Assembly: GCA_017450125.1 (NCBI GenBank)
Contig: JAFSWZ010000035.1
Coordinates: forward strand, 19,317 to 83,316
Length of the DNA stretch: 64,000 nt
Reading direction: 5' to 3'
From: Synergistaceae bacterium
GTDB lineage: Bacteria; Synergistota; Synergistia; Synergistales; Aminobacteriaceae
In this document: one piece after another, positions 41,892-50,227 of the stretch
Position numbering within the stretch: the first letter of the stretch is position 1
How the letters are laid out: each line of letters opens with the position of its first letter
Notes under the pieces: generated by a model
Database searches by the model: none
Seen by the model: the letters and a program-made list of their open reading frames with translations, nothing else
Told to the model about the DNA's origin: nothing
Translations under genes and position numbers: made by a program

Positions 41892-42356
41892 TTATTCTGC
41901 AGGAGGATTCTTGACTTGATGCGCTTTCTCCCACTTTTCCTCGCGTTCATGCCTATTAGAATTTGTGCCATGTATGAAAACTCCTACAAGAGATACAAGA
42001 GTCCCGCCAAAAATTGCGCCGCCCGCTATCATTTCTCCCAGACAAAAACATACCCCTGAGAGAACAAATGCGGCAATTGCTATGTAGAACGCGTACTTTA
42101 CTCCCAAGAGACTCCGTTCGCTTGAAGTCTTCACCGCTATCATCTCGATATTTTGCCGGTGCGTCGCCTGTTGCTCTGCCATCTTGAGTATACGATCCGC
42201 AGAACCAGGACACACTTTCTCGTACCCGGCCATCTCGTTTGAAGGGGGAAGAGGACTGCTGTAACTCAATGATTGTGAAGCGGCTACGATATTGAGTTCT
42301 GCCGGAGTCTGGACTTCCTACTTACGTACAGGTTTAGGTGTGGTATTCTTAGGCAT
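41892..42356 (-). pseudogene. DUF2335 membrane protein gene with early amber codon
   Basis: A reading frame starts at ATG 42356 (GGAGA upstream) but meets TAG at codon 13 (42320-42318). It then continues open with EVQTPAELNIVAAS into the DUF2335 pattern (YSSPLPPSNEMAGYEKVCPG, ADRILKMAEQQATHRQNIEM) and two membrane segments (FYIAIAAFVLSGVCFCLGEM; GGTLVSLVGVFIHG). A TTG at 42269 could restart translation and give a 125-residue protein missing about 28 N-terminal residues. TAG serves as a normal stop elsewhere in the window, so readthrough by recoding is unlikely. The gene is either freshly broken or expressed as a short form. Confidence 0.75.
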
Positions 42357-42367
42357 ATTCTCTCCAA

Positions 42368-42559
42368 TCAGGCCAGAGCCACCTGCGCCATTGCACTGCG
42401 TATGTCATTACCCACAGCCGCCCAGTCATTAGCGAGTGCCAGATTATCCGCCTCTTCAGGAGATGCGGACTCGTTGAACATTACCATTGTGCCGCCCAAA
42501 TCAAGGACAGCCCCCATTCCAGACCAGAAGGTAGGACGCGCAAACAAAAAATCTGTCAT
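42368..42559 (-). CDS. Small hypothetical protein
   Basis: A 63-residue protein from ATG 42559, with AGGATGG about 7 bases upstream. No domain is seen. It carries FARPTFWSGMGAVLDLGGTM and an acidic alanine-rich C-terminus. It precedes the DUF2335 gene on the same strand. Confidence 0.45.
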   Translation of the reverse strand: MTDFLFARPTFWSGMGAVLDLGGTMVMFNESASPEEADNLALANDWAAVGNDIRSAMAQVALA

Positions 42560-42624
42560 TATGAACCATCCTTTCCTCAAGACAATAATGAAGCTGTTGA
42601 ATAAATTTTAGCAAAACGGCCAAG

Positions 42625-43776
42625 TCAGGAAGGGCAAGATAACCCGTCCAAGTAATCAGCCCACCACTGCATCAGCTTGATTCTCTCCGGCATGTATTCT
42701 GCGTGATTGTATGCCCCGCGCACCGTGTTTTCCTCAACGTGTGCAAGCTGTCGCTCGATTACGTCGCGGTTGATCCCGTGTTCATTGGCGATTGTTGAGA
42801 ACATTGCCCGGAAGCCGTGCGGCGTGATTTGCTCCTTTGTGAAACCGATTGTCCGAAGTGCGACCCTGACTCCATTCTCCGACATACAGTGCCCGTTGTT
42901 GCGAGGAGTCGGGAACAGCCAGCGGCCGTTGCCCGTTATCGGCCTCAGTTCCTCAAGCACAGCCTTCACCTGCACGGACAGCGGGACTATATGGCGACGC
43001 TTCATCTTCATCTTGCCCGCAGGAATGTCCCAGACATCGCCCTTAATTTCCGACCATTCTGCAGAGCGAACCTCTCCCGGACGTGCGAACGTATACACAG
43101 AGAAGAGCATTGCACAGCGCATCACCGTGTAAGGGTAAGCCTTCATTGCCCGCATCAGGATTGCTATATCGGCGGGATTCGTGAGAGTTGCGTAGTGCTT
43201 GTTGTTGCGTGGCCGGAGTGCTCCTAGAAGCGCGGCGGTCGGATCGCTGTCGGTGTACCCTGCGGCTATGGCATAGCGATATATCTGCCCGATAACGGTC
43301 TTCACGCGTTTAGCCGTCTCATCATGCCCTGTATCCTCAATGCTCCGGCAAACCTGCAGAATATTTCCCGACGTTATCTCTCGGAGCGGCCAAGACCCGA
43401 GCGCGGGCAGTATGTATTTCTCGAGACGGAAGCGGACAGTGCGCAGGTAGCTCTCTGCTTTGTCTTTCATGCGGACGGTCAGCCATTCATCAGCGGCATC
43501 GGAGAATGTTTGCGGGACTCTGGCCGTTTTCAGCGTGGGACTCTCTCCTTTGGCTCTGGCCATCTGAATCTCATCACGTTTTATGCGGGCATCTTTAAGG
43601 GATAAATCAGGATACGGGCCGAGCGATAATTTATGCTCCTTGTTGTTTTCCCAGTAACGCAGAATCCAATATTTGCGCCCTGATGGGTCAACCCGAAGAT
43701 ACAGCCCTTTATCATCACGCACCATGTAGCTGTGTTCACGAGGCTTTGCGTTCTTGACCTGTAACTCTGTCAGCAT
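42625..43776 (-). CDS. Prophage integrase, P4/DUF4102-type tyrosine recombinase
   Basis: A 383-residue integrase with an N-terminal arm-binding domain (residues 1-85; MLTELQVKNAKPREHSYMVR, then YWENNKEHKLSLGPYPD), a core-binding region and a catalytic domain. Visible catalytic residues are Arg232 in FARPGE, His320 and Arg323 in PHGFRAMF, His346 in LAHVEE, and Tyr356 in RGAYNHAEY. It lies 180 bases from the tRNA-Ala gene, the usual layout for P4-like integrases that use tRNA 3' ends. Three TTGTACGGT repeats lie just upstream of its start. Complete. Confidence 0.95.
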   Translation of the reverse strand: MLTELQVKNAKPREHSYMVRDDKGLYLRVDPSGRKYWILRYWENNKEHKLSLGPYPDLSLKDARIKRDEIQMARAKGESPTLKTARVPQTFSDAADEWLTVRMKDKAESYLRTVRFRLEKYILPALGSWPLREITSGNILQVCRSIEDTGHDETAKRVKTVIGQIYRYAIAAGYTDSDPTAALLGALRPRNNKHYATLTNPADIAILMRAMKAYPYTVMRCAMLFSVYTFARPGEVRSAEWSEIKGDVWDIPAGKMKMKRRHIVPLSVQVKAVLEELRPITGNGRWLFPTPRNNGHCMSENGVRVALRTIGFTKEQITPHGFRAMFSTIANEHGINRDVIERQLAHVEENTVRGAYNHAEYMPERIKLMQWWADYLDGLSCPS

Positions 43777-43799
43777 TGTTCATTACTCCTTTCTTCGAG

Positions 43800-43848
43800 A
43801 CCGTACAAAGACGGTACGGTGATTGCGTTGTACGGTTTCTTGTACGGT
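43800..43848. repeat. Three TTGTACGGT repeats, probable integrase arm sites
   Basis: ACCGTACAA (43800-43808) is the exact reverse complement of TTGTACGGT (43828-43836 and 43840-43848). A related ACGGTACGGT lies at 43811-43820. The array sits between the integrase start and the tRNA gene, where arm-binding sites or an autoregulatory operator are expected. Confidence 0.65.
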
Positions 43849-43903
43849 CATGTGTGGGCTTTAGGCAATTTTTGCCGATTATTCTCGGAGTAATGATAGC
43901 AGA

Positions 43904-43930
43904 AAACCCGCCTCTTCAGCGGGTTTATTT
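43904..43930. terminator. Intrinsic terminator after tRNA-Ala
   Basis: AAACCCGC/GCGGGTTT stem of 8 bp with a 7-base loop. On the - strand it ends in a T-run and follows tRNA-Ala. On the + strand it is followed by ATTTATTT. Confidence 0.75.
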
Positions 43931-43959
43931 ATTTCGTCGGTCTTTGCCGTGTTAGTCTC

Positions 43960-44035
43960 TGGTGGAGCTGAGGAGATTCGAACTCCCGGCCTCGACAATG
44001 CGAATGTCGCGCGCTCCCAACTGCGCTACAGCCCC
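43960..44035 (-). tRNA. tRNA-Ala (CGC)
   Basis: 76 bases including encoded CCA (3' end at 43960). The acceptor stem GGGGCTG/CAGCTCC has the G3:U70 pair that marks alanine tRNAs. The anticodon loop is TTCGCAT, anticodon CGC, reading GCG. The T loop TTCGAAT and D arm are normal. It is the probable attachment site of the prophage. Confidence 0.95.
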
Positions 44036-44086
44036 AGTTAAGCAACAAGGGATATTTTATGCCCCGTTACCCTTCTTGTCAAATCA

Positions 44087-44584
44087 TTATCTCGGAGCAG
44101 GTACTATGAACTTCTCAGAACCTCCCGCCAGAGCAGGAAGGCTTATCATGATGTCCTTGCTGCAGCCCGGCCGTATCGTCCTCGTTATGCGGTTCACTAC
44201 CTCGCCGTTGTCGTCAAACACTTCCGCCCGAAGCTCGAACTCCGGCCCGACCGCACTCCTCACATCACGCTCGCGCGCCATGAGCTCCGCAGCTTCCCCG
44301 CCGTTCACGCTTACGTTCACCTGCGCAAGTGCCGCGTAGTCCCCGAGCGTCTTGTTGTCCAGAAAGACCCTGTGTTCCCTGCCTATCCAGAACATCCAGA
44401 AGCCCAGCCCGCACAGTGCCGCAATCAGTATCAGCCTCTGAAGCCACCTGAACAGGAAGCGGAAGAACCCTATGTCCCTCAGCAGGTACAGCAGGACGAA
44501 CAGGATTGCTATTCCGCAGGCCGTGTACAGCTCCGGCTTCTGCCAGAACATCGTCATGAACTCGTTAAGGTACTCCTCGAACAT
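44087..44584 (-). CDS. Membrane-anchored protein of the transporter operon
   Basis: A 165-residue protein. ATG 44584 overlaps the permease stop (TAATG). Two membrane segments (about residues 16-34 and 44-66; YTACGIAILFVLLYLL, LILIAALCGLGFWMFW) precede a soluble domain of about 95 residues (VNVSVNGGEAAELMARERDV) that faces one side of the membrane. It is the last gene of the DUF3798 transporter operon. No family is recognised, so its role in transport is inferred from the operon only. Confidence 0.65.
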   Translation of the reverse strand: MFEEYLNEFMTMFWQKPELYTACGIAILFVLLYLLRDIGFFRFLFRWLQRLILIAALCGLGFWMFWIGREHRVFLDNKTLGDYAALAQVNVSVNGGEAAELMARERDVRSAVGPEFELRAEVFDDNGEVVNRITRTIRPGCSKDIMISLPALAGGSEKFIVPAPR

Positions 44585-45762
44585 TACGCTTCGCCTCCTT
44601 TGTTCCCGCGAAGACTTCTCCTCGAGGCCTCGCGTTCGCGGTTGCGCCTCCATGCGTGAAGAACCAGCGAGATTGCTATTATCCCGTACGACACGAACAC
44701 CCGGAAGTATTCGCCGATCTGCGCATCACCGACAAGGTTCTTGCCCGCCACAGGCGCGACGATGAACATCAGGTGGAACAGAATCACTCCCACAAAGACA
44801 TTTGCGATGCTGGCATGTGAGACGCTCGCCCCGCCGATGAGCAGTGCCGCGATTGAGAACATTCCAGTCTGGTCGTGGCTGTTGTAGGTGTTGAGAGTTC
44901 CCATGTTCTGTAGGTAGATTATCTGCCCGTAGCACGCAAGCACCGTCGAGATAATGATTGCGATGATTCGCGTCCTGTTCACGGCGATTCCTGCACTGTC
45001 TGCCACTGCCTGGTTCTGGCCGATTGCCCGCATGTCTTGGCCGAGCTTCGTCTTCTTGAACCACACAATGAACGCGCAGAACAGAGCAATAACGATAAGC
45101 GTTCCCAGAGGAATCCTGATTGAGGCCTTCAGGAACGGAAGGTGCATCACGAAGAATGAATTGACTCCCTGCATGTTCATGAAGTTCTTTGCGCCGTCAG
45201 TACCTGCAATAATTGTCGGTATCAGGTTGTCGAGCACTCCGCGTATCCCCACGAGGCTTACTGCGTTGCGGACTCCGTAACCCCTCGAGAGCAGAAGCGT
45301 CGGGTTAGTGATTGGAATCACCCAGCCCATAAGGTACAGCACAACCATCTGATACACGCCGTTGATGAAGAAGCCCAGAATGTAGCTCGTAACCATTTCG
45401 CGCCCCTTTGCCCTGTTGAGGACAGCTCCGCAGAAGATGCCGAGAACTATCGCGATAGGAGTTCCGATGAGGCAGGCGAGAATCATTCCGGGAATGCCGA
45501 CGACTCCCCAGTCGTAGATAAAGAGTAACCCAATCTGCCCGGCCATTGCTCCGAGAACCATCCCGAAGTTCAGGCCCATTCCTGCCATGATGGGAATCAG
45601 CAGCGACAGAATCAGGAAGGAGTTTCTCCCTATGCGCGTCAATAACTCCTGCACAAGGTATTCTGCTGAGTAGCCGGAAAGAGGAATCGCGAAGGCAGAT
45701 ATTATGATGAAGACTGCCGGAACTGCGTTGCGTGCGATTATGTCGAAAAGTTTACGTACCAT
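44584..45762 (-). CDS. ABC transporter permease, BPD_transp_2 family (second)
   Basis: About 392 residues. ATG 45762 follows AAGGTG and the previous stop. ATG 45792 would add ten residues. It has about ten hydrophobic segments and the family signature region AGMGLNFGMVLGAMAGQIGL, and GGASVSHASIANVFVGVILF near the C-terminus. It pairs with the permease coded upstream to form the channel of a sugar- or nucleoside-type importer. The substrate cannot be read. Confidence 0.88.
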   Translation of the reverse strand: MVRKLFDIIARNAVPAVFIIISAFAIPLSGYSAEYLVQELLTRIGRNSFLILSLLIPIMAGMGLNFGMVLGAMAGQIGLLFIYDWGVVGIPGMILACLIGTPIAIVLGIFCGAVLNRAKGREMVTSYILGFFINGVYQMVVLYLMGWVIPITNPTLLLSRGYGVRNAVSLVGIRGVLDNLIPTIIAGTDGAKNFMNMQGVNSFFVMHLPFLKASIRIPLGTLIVIALFCAFIVWFKKTKLGQDMRAIGQNQAVADSAGIAVNRTRIIAIIISTVLACYGQIIYLQNMGTLNTYNSHDQTGMFSIAALLIGGASVSHASIANVFVGVILFHLMFIVAPVAGKNLVGDAQIGEYFRVFVSYGIIAISLVLHAWRRNREREASRRSLRGNKGGEA

Positions 45763-45763
45763 T

Positions 45764-46873
45764 CTAGCCACGCACCTTTCTCGTGAGAGCATAGAGGATC
45801 ATTCCATTGCTCACGATTAACCTTATGACCTCTGACATGTCCGTCTGAAGGTAGCTGTTGATGACGCTCGGTGTCATTGTCAGAATGCCCTGAAACAGGA
45901 ACGTACCCACAATGACATTCAGGATGCTGGCCTTGTTGACGCTCGCGCCTCCGAGAAGTATCGACGCAACAGCAGGAAGTGCCATGTAGAACGGCCCCAT
46001 GTACAGCTGGATGAACCCGAAGCTCTGCTCGTACACGATAATTCCGATCGCACCGAGAACCGTCGAGAGCATTACGCTTATTGTGCGCATACGGTCAACG
46101 TTCACGCCGGACGCGCGGGCAAACTCAGGGTTAGAGCCAGCGGCGGTCATTGCTGTGCCGGTCTTTGTGCGCATGAATATCCACACCAGCACCGCCATCA
46201 CCGCAAAGAATATCAGCATACCCGTCGGAATGTACAAGTGGTCGTTGATGTTCACGGACAGAGAATCGCTCAGCACGTGAAGCCAGTAACCCTCAACGCT
46301 TATTGTCGTACGCAAGCCCCTTCCGGCGTAACCCCAGACCATTGTGGGATGCTTGTACGGGAGCAGAAGCCACGCAATGCACATGAACGACACGGACGAG
46401 AACCCGACGTAGGTAGCTATCATCATCTCGTCGCCCTTAACGCGGTTCAACAGCTTTCCGTAGAACCAGCCGAGAACTGCCGCGATGGGTACGGCGATGA
46501 TTATTGCCGACGCAAAGCCGATGGGCTCGCGCCACGCATCGACGAACTCCTGCGTCAGCCACGTGATGTGATGGCTTCCCGCGAAACTGACAAGACGCGT
46601 CATTATCTCGGTGTTCCACTCGATGGAGAGAGTCGCTCCCAGAAGACCGGCAATTATCCCCAGAGGAAGGCCGAAGTTCAGCCCGCAACCTGCCTGCACC
46701 ATCGGTATCATCGCCAGAACCATTACGCCGTTCATTCCGAAGCGCACGAGGGTATTTGATAATGACGTGTCAACCCTCACGCCCACAAACGGAGCAGCTA
46801 TGAACAATGCCAGCAGGAACAGCGCGATGATTATTCTCGGCCACCCTGCATTCTGAATAAATCTCCTAATCAT
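45764..46873 (-). CDS. ABC transporter permease, BPD_transp_2 family (first)
   Basis: A 369-residue inner-membrane permease. VQAGCGLNFGLPLGIIAGLL, MTAAGSNPEFARASGVNVDR and LLGGASVNKASILNVIVGTF identify the family. It has matching repeats with its partner permease. It overlaps the ATPase gene by four bases (ATGA) and is co-transcribed. Confidence 0.9.
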   Translation of the reverse strand: MIRRFIQNAGWPRIIIALFLLALFIAAPFVGVRVDTSLSNTLVRFGMNGVMVLAMIPMVQAGCGLNFGLPLGIIAGLLGATLSIEWNTEIMTRLVSFAGSHHITWLTQEFVDAWREPIGFASAIIIAVPIAAVLGWFYGKLLNRVKGDEMMIATYVGFSSVSFMCIAWLLLPYKHPTMVWGYAGRGLRTTISVEGYWLHVLSDSLSVNINDHLYIPTGMLIFFAVMAVLVWIFMRTKTGTAMTAAGSNPEFARASGVNVDRMRTISVMLSTVLGAIGIIVYEQSFGFIQLYMGPFYMALPAVASILLGGASVNKASILNVIVGTFLFQGILTMTPSVINSYLQTDMSEVIRLIVSNGMILYALTRKVRG

Positions 46874-48525
46874 TCTTCAGCCTCCTTATCCAGCCGGACA
46901 TGACGTTTCTCGCCCATCATCAACATTCCGAACTCTTCAGCCGGGCTTGACGCGGGCAAAATTCCGGCGATCTCTCCCTTGTCCACAATCGCTACACGGT
47001 CGCACACGCTCCGCAGCTCCTCGAGCTCGGAACTGGTGATGATTATCGTTGTGCCGTTCTCCTTGTTGTAGTTCTTGAGCGTGTCGAGGACGAGAGTTTT
47101 CGCGCCGATGTCGATGCCTCGTGTGGGTTCGCAGATTAAGAGTATGTCGGGACGGAGCACGAACGCTTTTGCGAGGCAGACTTTCTGCTGATTGCCGCCG
47201 GAAAGTTCTCCTGCCTTCTGCTTCGGACCTGTGCACTTTATGCCAAGAGAATCGATGAACTTGCGGGTCTCCTTCGCCATTGCGAGCTCGTTCCTCATCT
47301 GGAAGATGTACGGTATCCCGATGAGGAATCTTCCCTGCGTCTGCATGGCCGTGAATGTAATGTTCCAGTCAAGCGGCTCGTCCATCAGAAGCCCGACTCC
47401 GCGCCTGTCCTCGCTGACAAAAGCCATCTTCCGGCTGAGTGCTGCTCTCGGCCTGTTGAGGGTCAAGCGTCTCCCGAACAGCCTGACCTTTCCGCCTGCA
47501 GGGTAAAGCCCCATGATGCCGTTGGGGATGCCGAGCTTGCCGTGCCCCGCGAGGCCTCCGATGCCGAAAATTTCTCCCTTCTTCACCTCGAACGACACAT
47601 CACGCACGGTTTCGCCGGGCATGTCCACCCACAGATGCTCGACCTTGAGGGCAGGCTTGGGCTTCTTCTTCTTTTTCGGGGCAACAGCTAGCGTCTCATC
47701 AACAGTCGAAGCCTCGAGCGGCTCTTCTGGAATGTCGGGGATGTCCTCCCTGCGCTCGCTCTCACGCCCGACCATCAATGACGCTATCTCGCGCGTTGTC
47801 AGGCCTTCCGCCGGAGCGTCCGTGATCAGCCGCCCGTCCCTCAGAACGATGATGCGGCTGCAGAGTTCCTTGACCTCGCTCAGCCTGTGTGAGATGAACA
47901 CGATAGCTATGCCCTTGCGCGCAAGTTTCCTGAGGGCAGAAAGCAGAATCTCCGCCTCCTGCTCAGTCAGCACTGCCGTAGGTTCGTCGAGGACCAGAAG
48001 CCGTGTGTTCTTGCGGTCAATCTCGCGGGCTATCTCGATGAACTGCTTGTAGCCGACGGGCATTTCGCTCACTACCATGTCGGGGCTGACGTTCACGCCG
48101 AGAGTGTTCAGGGCTGCTGCGGCTCTGCGGTTCATTGCGTCGCGGTCGAGCGTCGACACCCTGTCGCTGAAGACATAATCCATCAGCGAGCCGTTGAGGG
48201 GTTCGCGGTTCAGGAGAATGTTCTCGGTTGCCGTGAAGCCGGGTATTAACGAGAACTCCTGATGCACCATGCCGATGCCCTGAGCAAGTGCCTGATTCGG
48301 TGAAGTGAAGTGCACCTTCCGGCCGTCAATCTGGATGTCTCCCTCGTAGCCGCCCGTCGATGAGATTACCGGCATCCCAAAAATTATGTTGAGGAGGGTC
48401 GATTTCCCTGCGCCGTTCTCTCCGACGAGGCCGATGATTTCGCCGGAATCCACTGAGAAGGATATGTCGGACAGTACGCGGTTGCCGTAAAATTCTTTGC
48501 CTACGTGATCAAGCTGTAACAACAA
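46870..48525 (-). CDS. ABC transporter, fused double ATPase
   Basis: About 551 residues with two nucleotide-binding domains, as in sugar/nucleoside importers. Domain 1 has GENGAGKST, the signature-like MPVGYKQFIEIAR, and LLVLDEPTAV. Domain 2 has the degenerate Walker A GGLAGHGKLG, LSGGNQQK, and LLICEPTRG. A Lys-rich linker (PKKKKKPKP) joins them and is an unusual insertion. TTG 48525 follows GAGG by 8 bases. GTG 48534 is the alternative. Confidence 0.92.
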   Translation of the reverse strand: MLLQLDHVGKEFYGNRVLSDISFSVDSGEIIGLVGENGAGKSTLLNIIFGMPVISSTGGYEGDIQIDGRKVHFTSPNQALAQGIGMVHQEFSLIPGFTATENILLNREPLNGSLMDYVFSDRVSTLDRDAMNRRAAAALNTLGVNVSPDMVVSEMPVGYKQFIEIAREIDRKNTRLLVLDEPTAVLTEQEAEILLSALRKLARKGIAIVFISHRLSEVKELCSRIIVLRDGRLITDAPAEGLTTREIASLMVGRESERREDIPDIPEEPLEASTVDETLAVAPKKKKKPKPALKVEHLWVDMPGETVRDVSFEVKKGEIFGIGGLAGHGKLGIPNGIMGLYPAGGKVRLFGRRLTLNRPRAALSRKMAFVSEDRRGVGLLMDEPLDWNITFTAMQTQGRFLIGIPYIFQMRNELAMAKETRKFIDSLGIKCTGPKQKAGELSGGNQQKVCLAKAFVLRPDILLICEPTRGIDIGAKTLVLDTLKNYNKENGTTIIITSSELEELRSVCDRVAIVDKGEIAGILPASSPAEEFGMLMMGEKRHVRLDKEAEE

Positions 48526-48544
48526 ATAAATCACCTCTCATTAA

Positions 48545-48587
48545 TAAGAAAAAGGGAATGCGTCAGCTTTTACCTTGCGCACTCCCT
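48545..48587 (-). terminator. Attenuator between binding protein and ATPase genes
   Basis: Stem AGGGAATGCG (48553-48562) with CGCACTCCCT (48578-48587), one G-T pair and a 15-base loop. On the - strand it is followed by TTTTTCTT. It would lower expression of the membrane genes relative to the binding protein. Confidence 0.8.
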
Positions 48588-48619
48588 GAGTGTTGCCTGT
48601 TAATGCTTCAGCCTTGCAG

Positions 48620-49846
48620 TTACTGTGCGGCAGGGGTCATGCGTATCTGGAAATACTTTTCGGGTATCTCGACATCCGCCAGTCCGAGATACGTCCCGCC
48701 GAGAACGTACGTGTCCTGACGAAGAAGCACGAAGTGCGGGTTCTTCACGCCGCTGACTGCATCGACGAAGTAGCTTCCGCCCCAGTGTGCGCCCGGGCAG
48801 AACTCGTCATAAGCCTCGCGCATCTCCTTGAGTGCCTGAGCACTGCCGATCTTGCCGGTGTACGTGCCTTCGACGTAACGCTTGCCGTACTCCACGAGAG
48901 CCGCCGTTGTCGTGTAGCCCCACGAGTAAGCCCACGTGCCCATTCTGCCGCCGCCTCCAGCCTTGACCACTGCGTCCTCGAGCTTCTTGAGGATTGCGGG
49001 CCAGTCGCCGTTCTCTTCGGTGAAGTCGATTCCGAGTGCTCCGGGATAACCCATCAGCGGTGAGGGAAGGTCTGCCTCGACGAAATACCCGCCGAGTCTC
49101 GCAATCTGGCGAAGCAGGGGCTCAGTGTGTCCGTCGTTCGTGCAGAAGAACGCCGCGTCCTTGCCGTACTTCTCGATCCATGCGGGCATGTTCTCGAGGA
49201 TGTACTGCTGAGCTCCGGCCATTCCTACATCGCTCGTCGGGTCGGGTGCTGTCTCGAACACGAACTTTATGCCGAGATCCTTGCAGGCTTCCTCCATGAT
49301 TGCACGGCGCAGGCCAAGAGTCTCGTAGCTCATGTGTCTCGGGAAGGAGATGTGTACGAACGTCTTTGCGCCCATCTTCTGTGCACCGAGCGGAATCGTG
49401 TAGCCGCGTCCGATGTGGTCAGTGTGCGTCGCGATGTCGGCTGTCGCGCTGATTACGCCGGGGTCTTCGTGGGGTTCGCCGGCAAGAAGCAGGATGTCGC
49501 TCCTCTTCTCGCGTACACGTCTGAAGGCCTCTGCTGTGCCTGGAACTGCCTGGTTCACGACGATAACCTTCATGAGCGGGTCATCTGCGAGACCGACTAT
49601 CTGGCTGATTGTCGTCTCCTGCTCGCTGGGGAAGTTGTCGGGGTACGTGATGTGCGTAATCATTCCGCCGTCCTTCGCGTCGCCGTACATCTTAATCATC
49701 AGTTCCGCGCCCCTGAGGTCGTCCTCGCTCTGGGAGACTGTTCCCGTCATCACTCCGATGTGGAACTTCGCGGGCTCTGCTGCCCAGACTGCTCCGGCTG
49801 ATACTGCGCAGACAAGCACAAGTGAAAGTATTGCTTTCAGCTTCAT
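48620..49846 (-). CDS. DUF3798-type substrate-binding protein
   Basis: A 408-residue secreted protein with a signal peptide (LSLVLVCAVSAGAVWAAE, cleavage after AWA). The body resembles periplasmic binding proteins of the DUF3798 family, found in Synergistota and related bacteria: HIGVMTGTVSQSEDDLRGAE, MLLAGEPHEDPGV-like LLLAGEPHEDPGV, and AAFFCTNDGHTEPLL. It is the first gene of the operon, and its ligand is unknown. A ribosome-binding site AAGGAGG precedes the ATG. Confidence 0.85.
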   Translation of the reverse strand: MKLKAILSLVLVCAVSAGAVWAAEPAKFHIGVMTGTVSQSEDDLRGAELMIKMYGDAKDGGMITHITYPDNFPSEQETTISQIVGLADDPLMKVIVVNQAVPGTAEAFRRVREKRSDILLLAGEPHEDPGVISATADIATHTDHIGRGYTIPLGAQKMGAKTFVHISFPRHMSYETLGLRRAIMEEACKDLGIKFVFETAPDPTSDVGMAGAQQYILENMPAWIEKYGKDAAFFCTNDGHTEPLLRQIARLGGYFVEADLPSPLMGYPGALGIDFTEENGDWPAILKKLEDAVVKAGGGGRMGTWAYSWGYTTTAALVEYGKRYVEGTYTGKIGSAQALKEMREAYDEFCPGAHWGGSYFVDAVSGVKNPHFVLLRQDTYVLGGTYLGLADVEIPEKYFQIRMTPAAQ

Positions 49847-49882
49847 GAATAATCCTCCTTAATGAAAATTTGGGGTATGAGT

Positions 49883-49888
49883 ATTATA
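49883..49888 (-). promoter_or_regulatory. -10 box of the DUF3798 operon promoter
   Basis: TATAAT on the - strand, about 35 bases before the start codon. The -35 box is weak and overlaps the upstream terminator. Confidence 0.45.
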
Positions 49889-49901
49889 GCAGTTGCAGAA
49901 G

Positions 49902-49937
49902 AAAAAGCAGGGCAGAAGAATTACTCTCCTGTCCTGC
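49902..49937 (-). terminator. Intrinsic terminator after the TSCPD gene operon
   Basis: GCAGG/CCTGC outer stem (49907-49911, 49933-49937) with a further imperfect inner stem, then TTTTT on the - strand. Confidence 0.65.
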
Positions 49938-49960
49938 CGTGTTTCGTGAGGCTGTGTGGT

Positions 49961-50227
49961 CTACGAGGCTTTTCTGGACTCCCGCGCGACTGCCTCGTCT
50001 ATTGCGCAAGCCAGCTGATCCGCGCATGATGTCGGACGATGCCCGCACGTGTTGCCGCGAAGAATGTCCGCAACTTTCACCGCGTCAGCTCCCTCTATGA
50101 GACGGGAAATAGCCGCAAGATTCCCCTTGCACCCGCCAGCGAAATTAACGCTGTGAAGCCGTCCGTCCTCTATCTCGAATGTTATTTCCTTTGCGCAAAC
50201 TCCTGAAGGTGTGTAATCAAACATCAT
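49961..50227 (-). CDS. TSCPD domain protein (TIGR03905 type)
   Basis: An 88-residue protein. The motifs PSGVCAKEI, FAGGCKGNLAAI and GNTCGHRPTSCADQLACAI match the small TSCPD-domain family, whose cysteines resemble the C-terminus of ribonucleotide reductases. Its biochemical role is unknown. It overlaps the dihydrouridine synthase gene by 11 bases. Confidence 0.85.
   Translation of the reverse strand: MMFDYTPSGVCAKEITFEIEDGRLHSVNFAGGCKGNLAAISRLIEGADAVKVADILRGNTCGHRPTSCADQLACAIDEAVARESRKAS

Noticed and set aside
42318..42320. TAG in the DUF2335 frame as a recoded sense codon
   Set aside because: TAG ends other genes in the window (for example at 14516-14518 and 32980-32982), so recoding is not likely.
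49127..49801. Open frame of 224 codons on the + strand inside the DUF3798 gene
   Set aside because: It is a shadow of the binding-protein gene and reads as low-complexity Val/Leu/Arg sequence.
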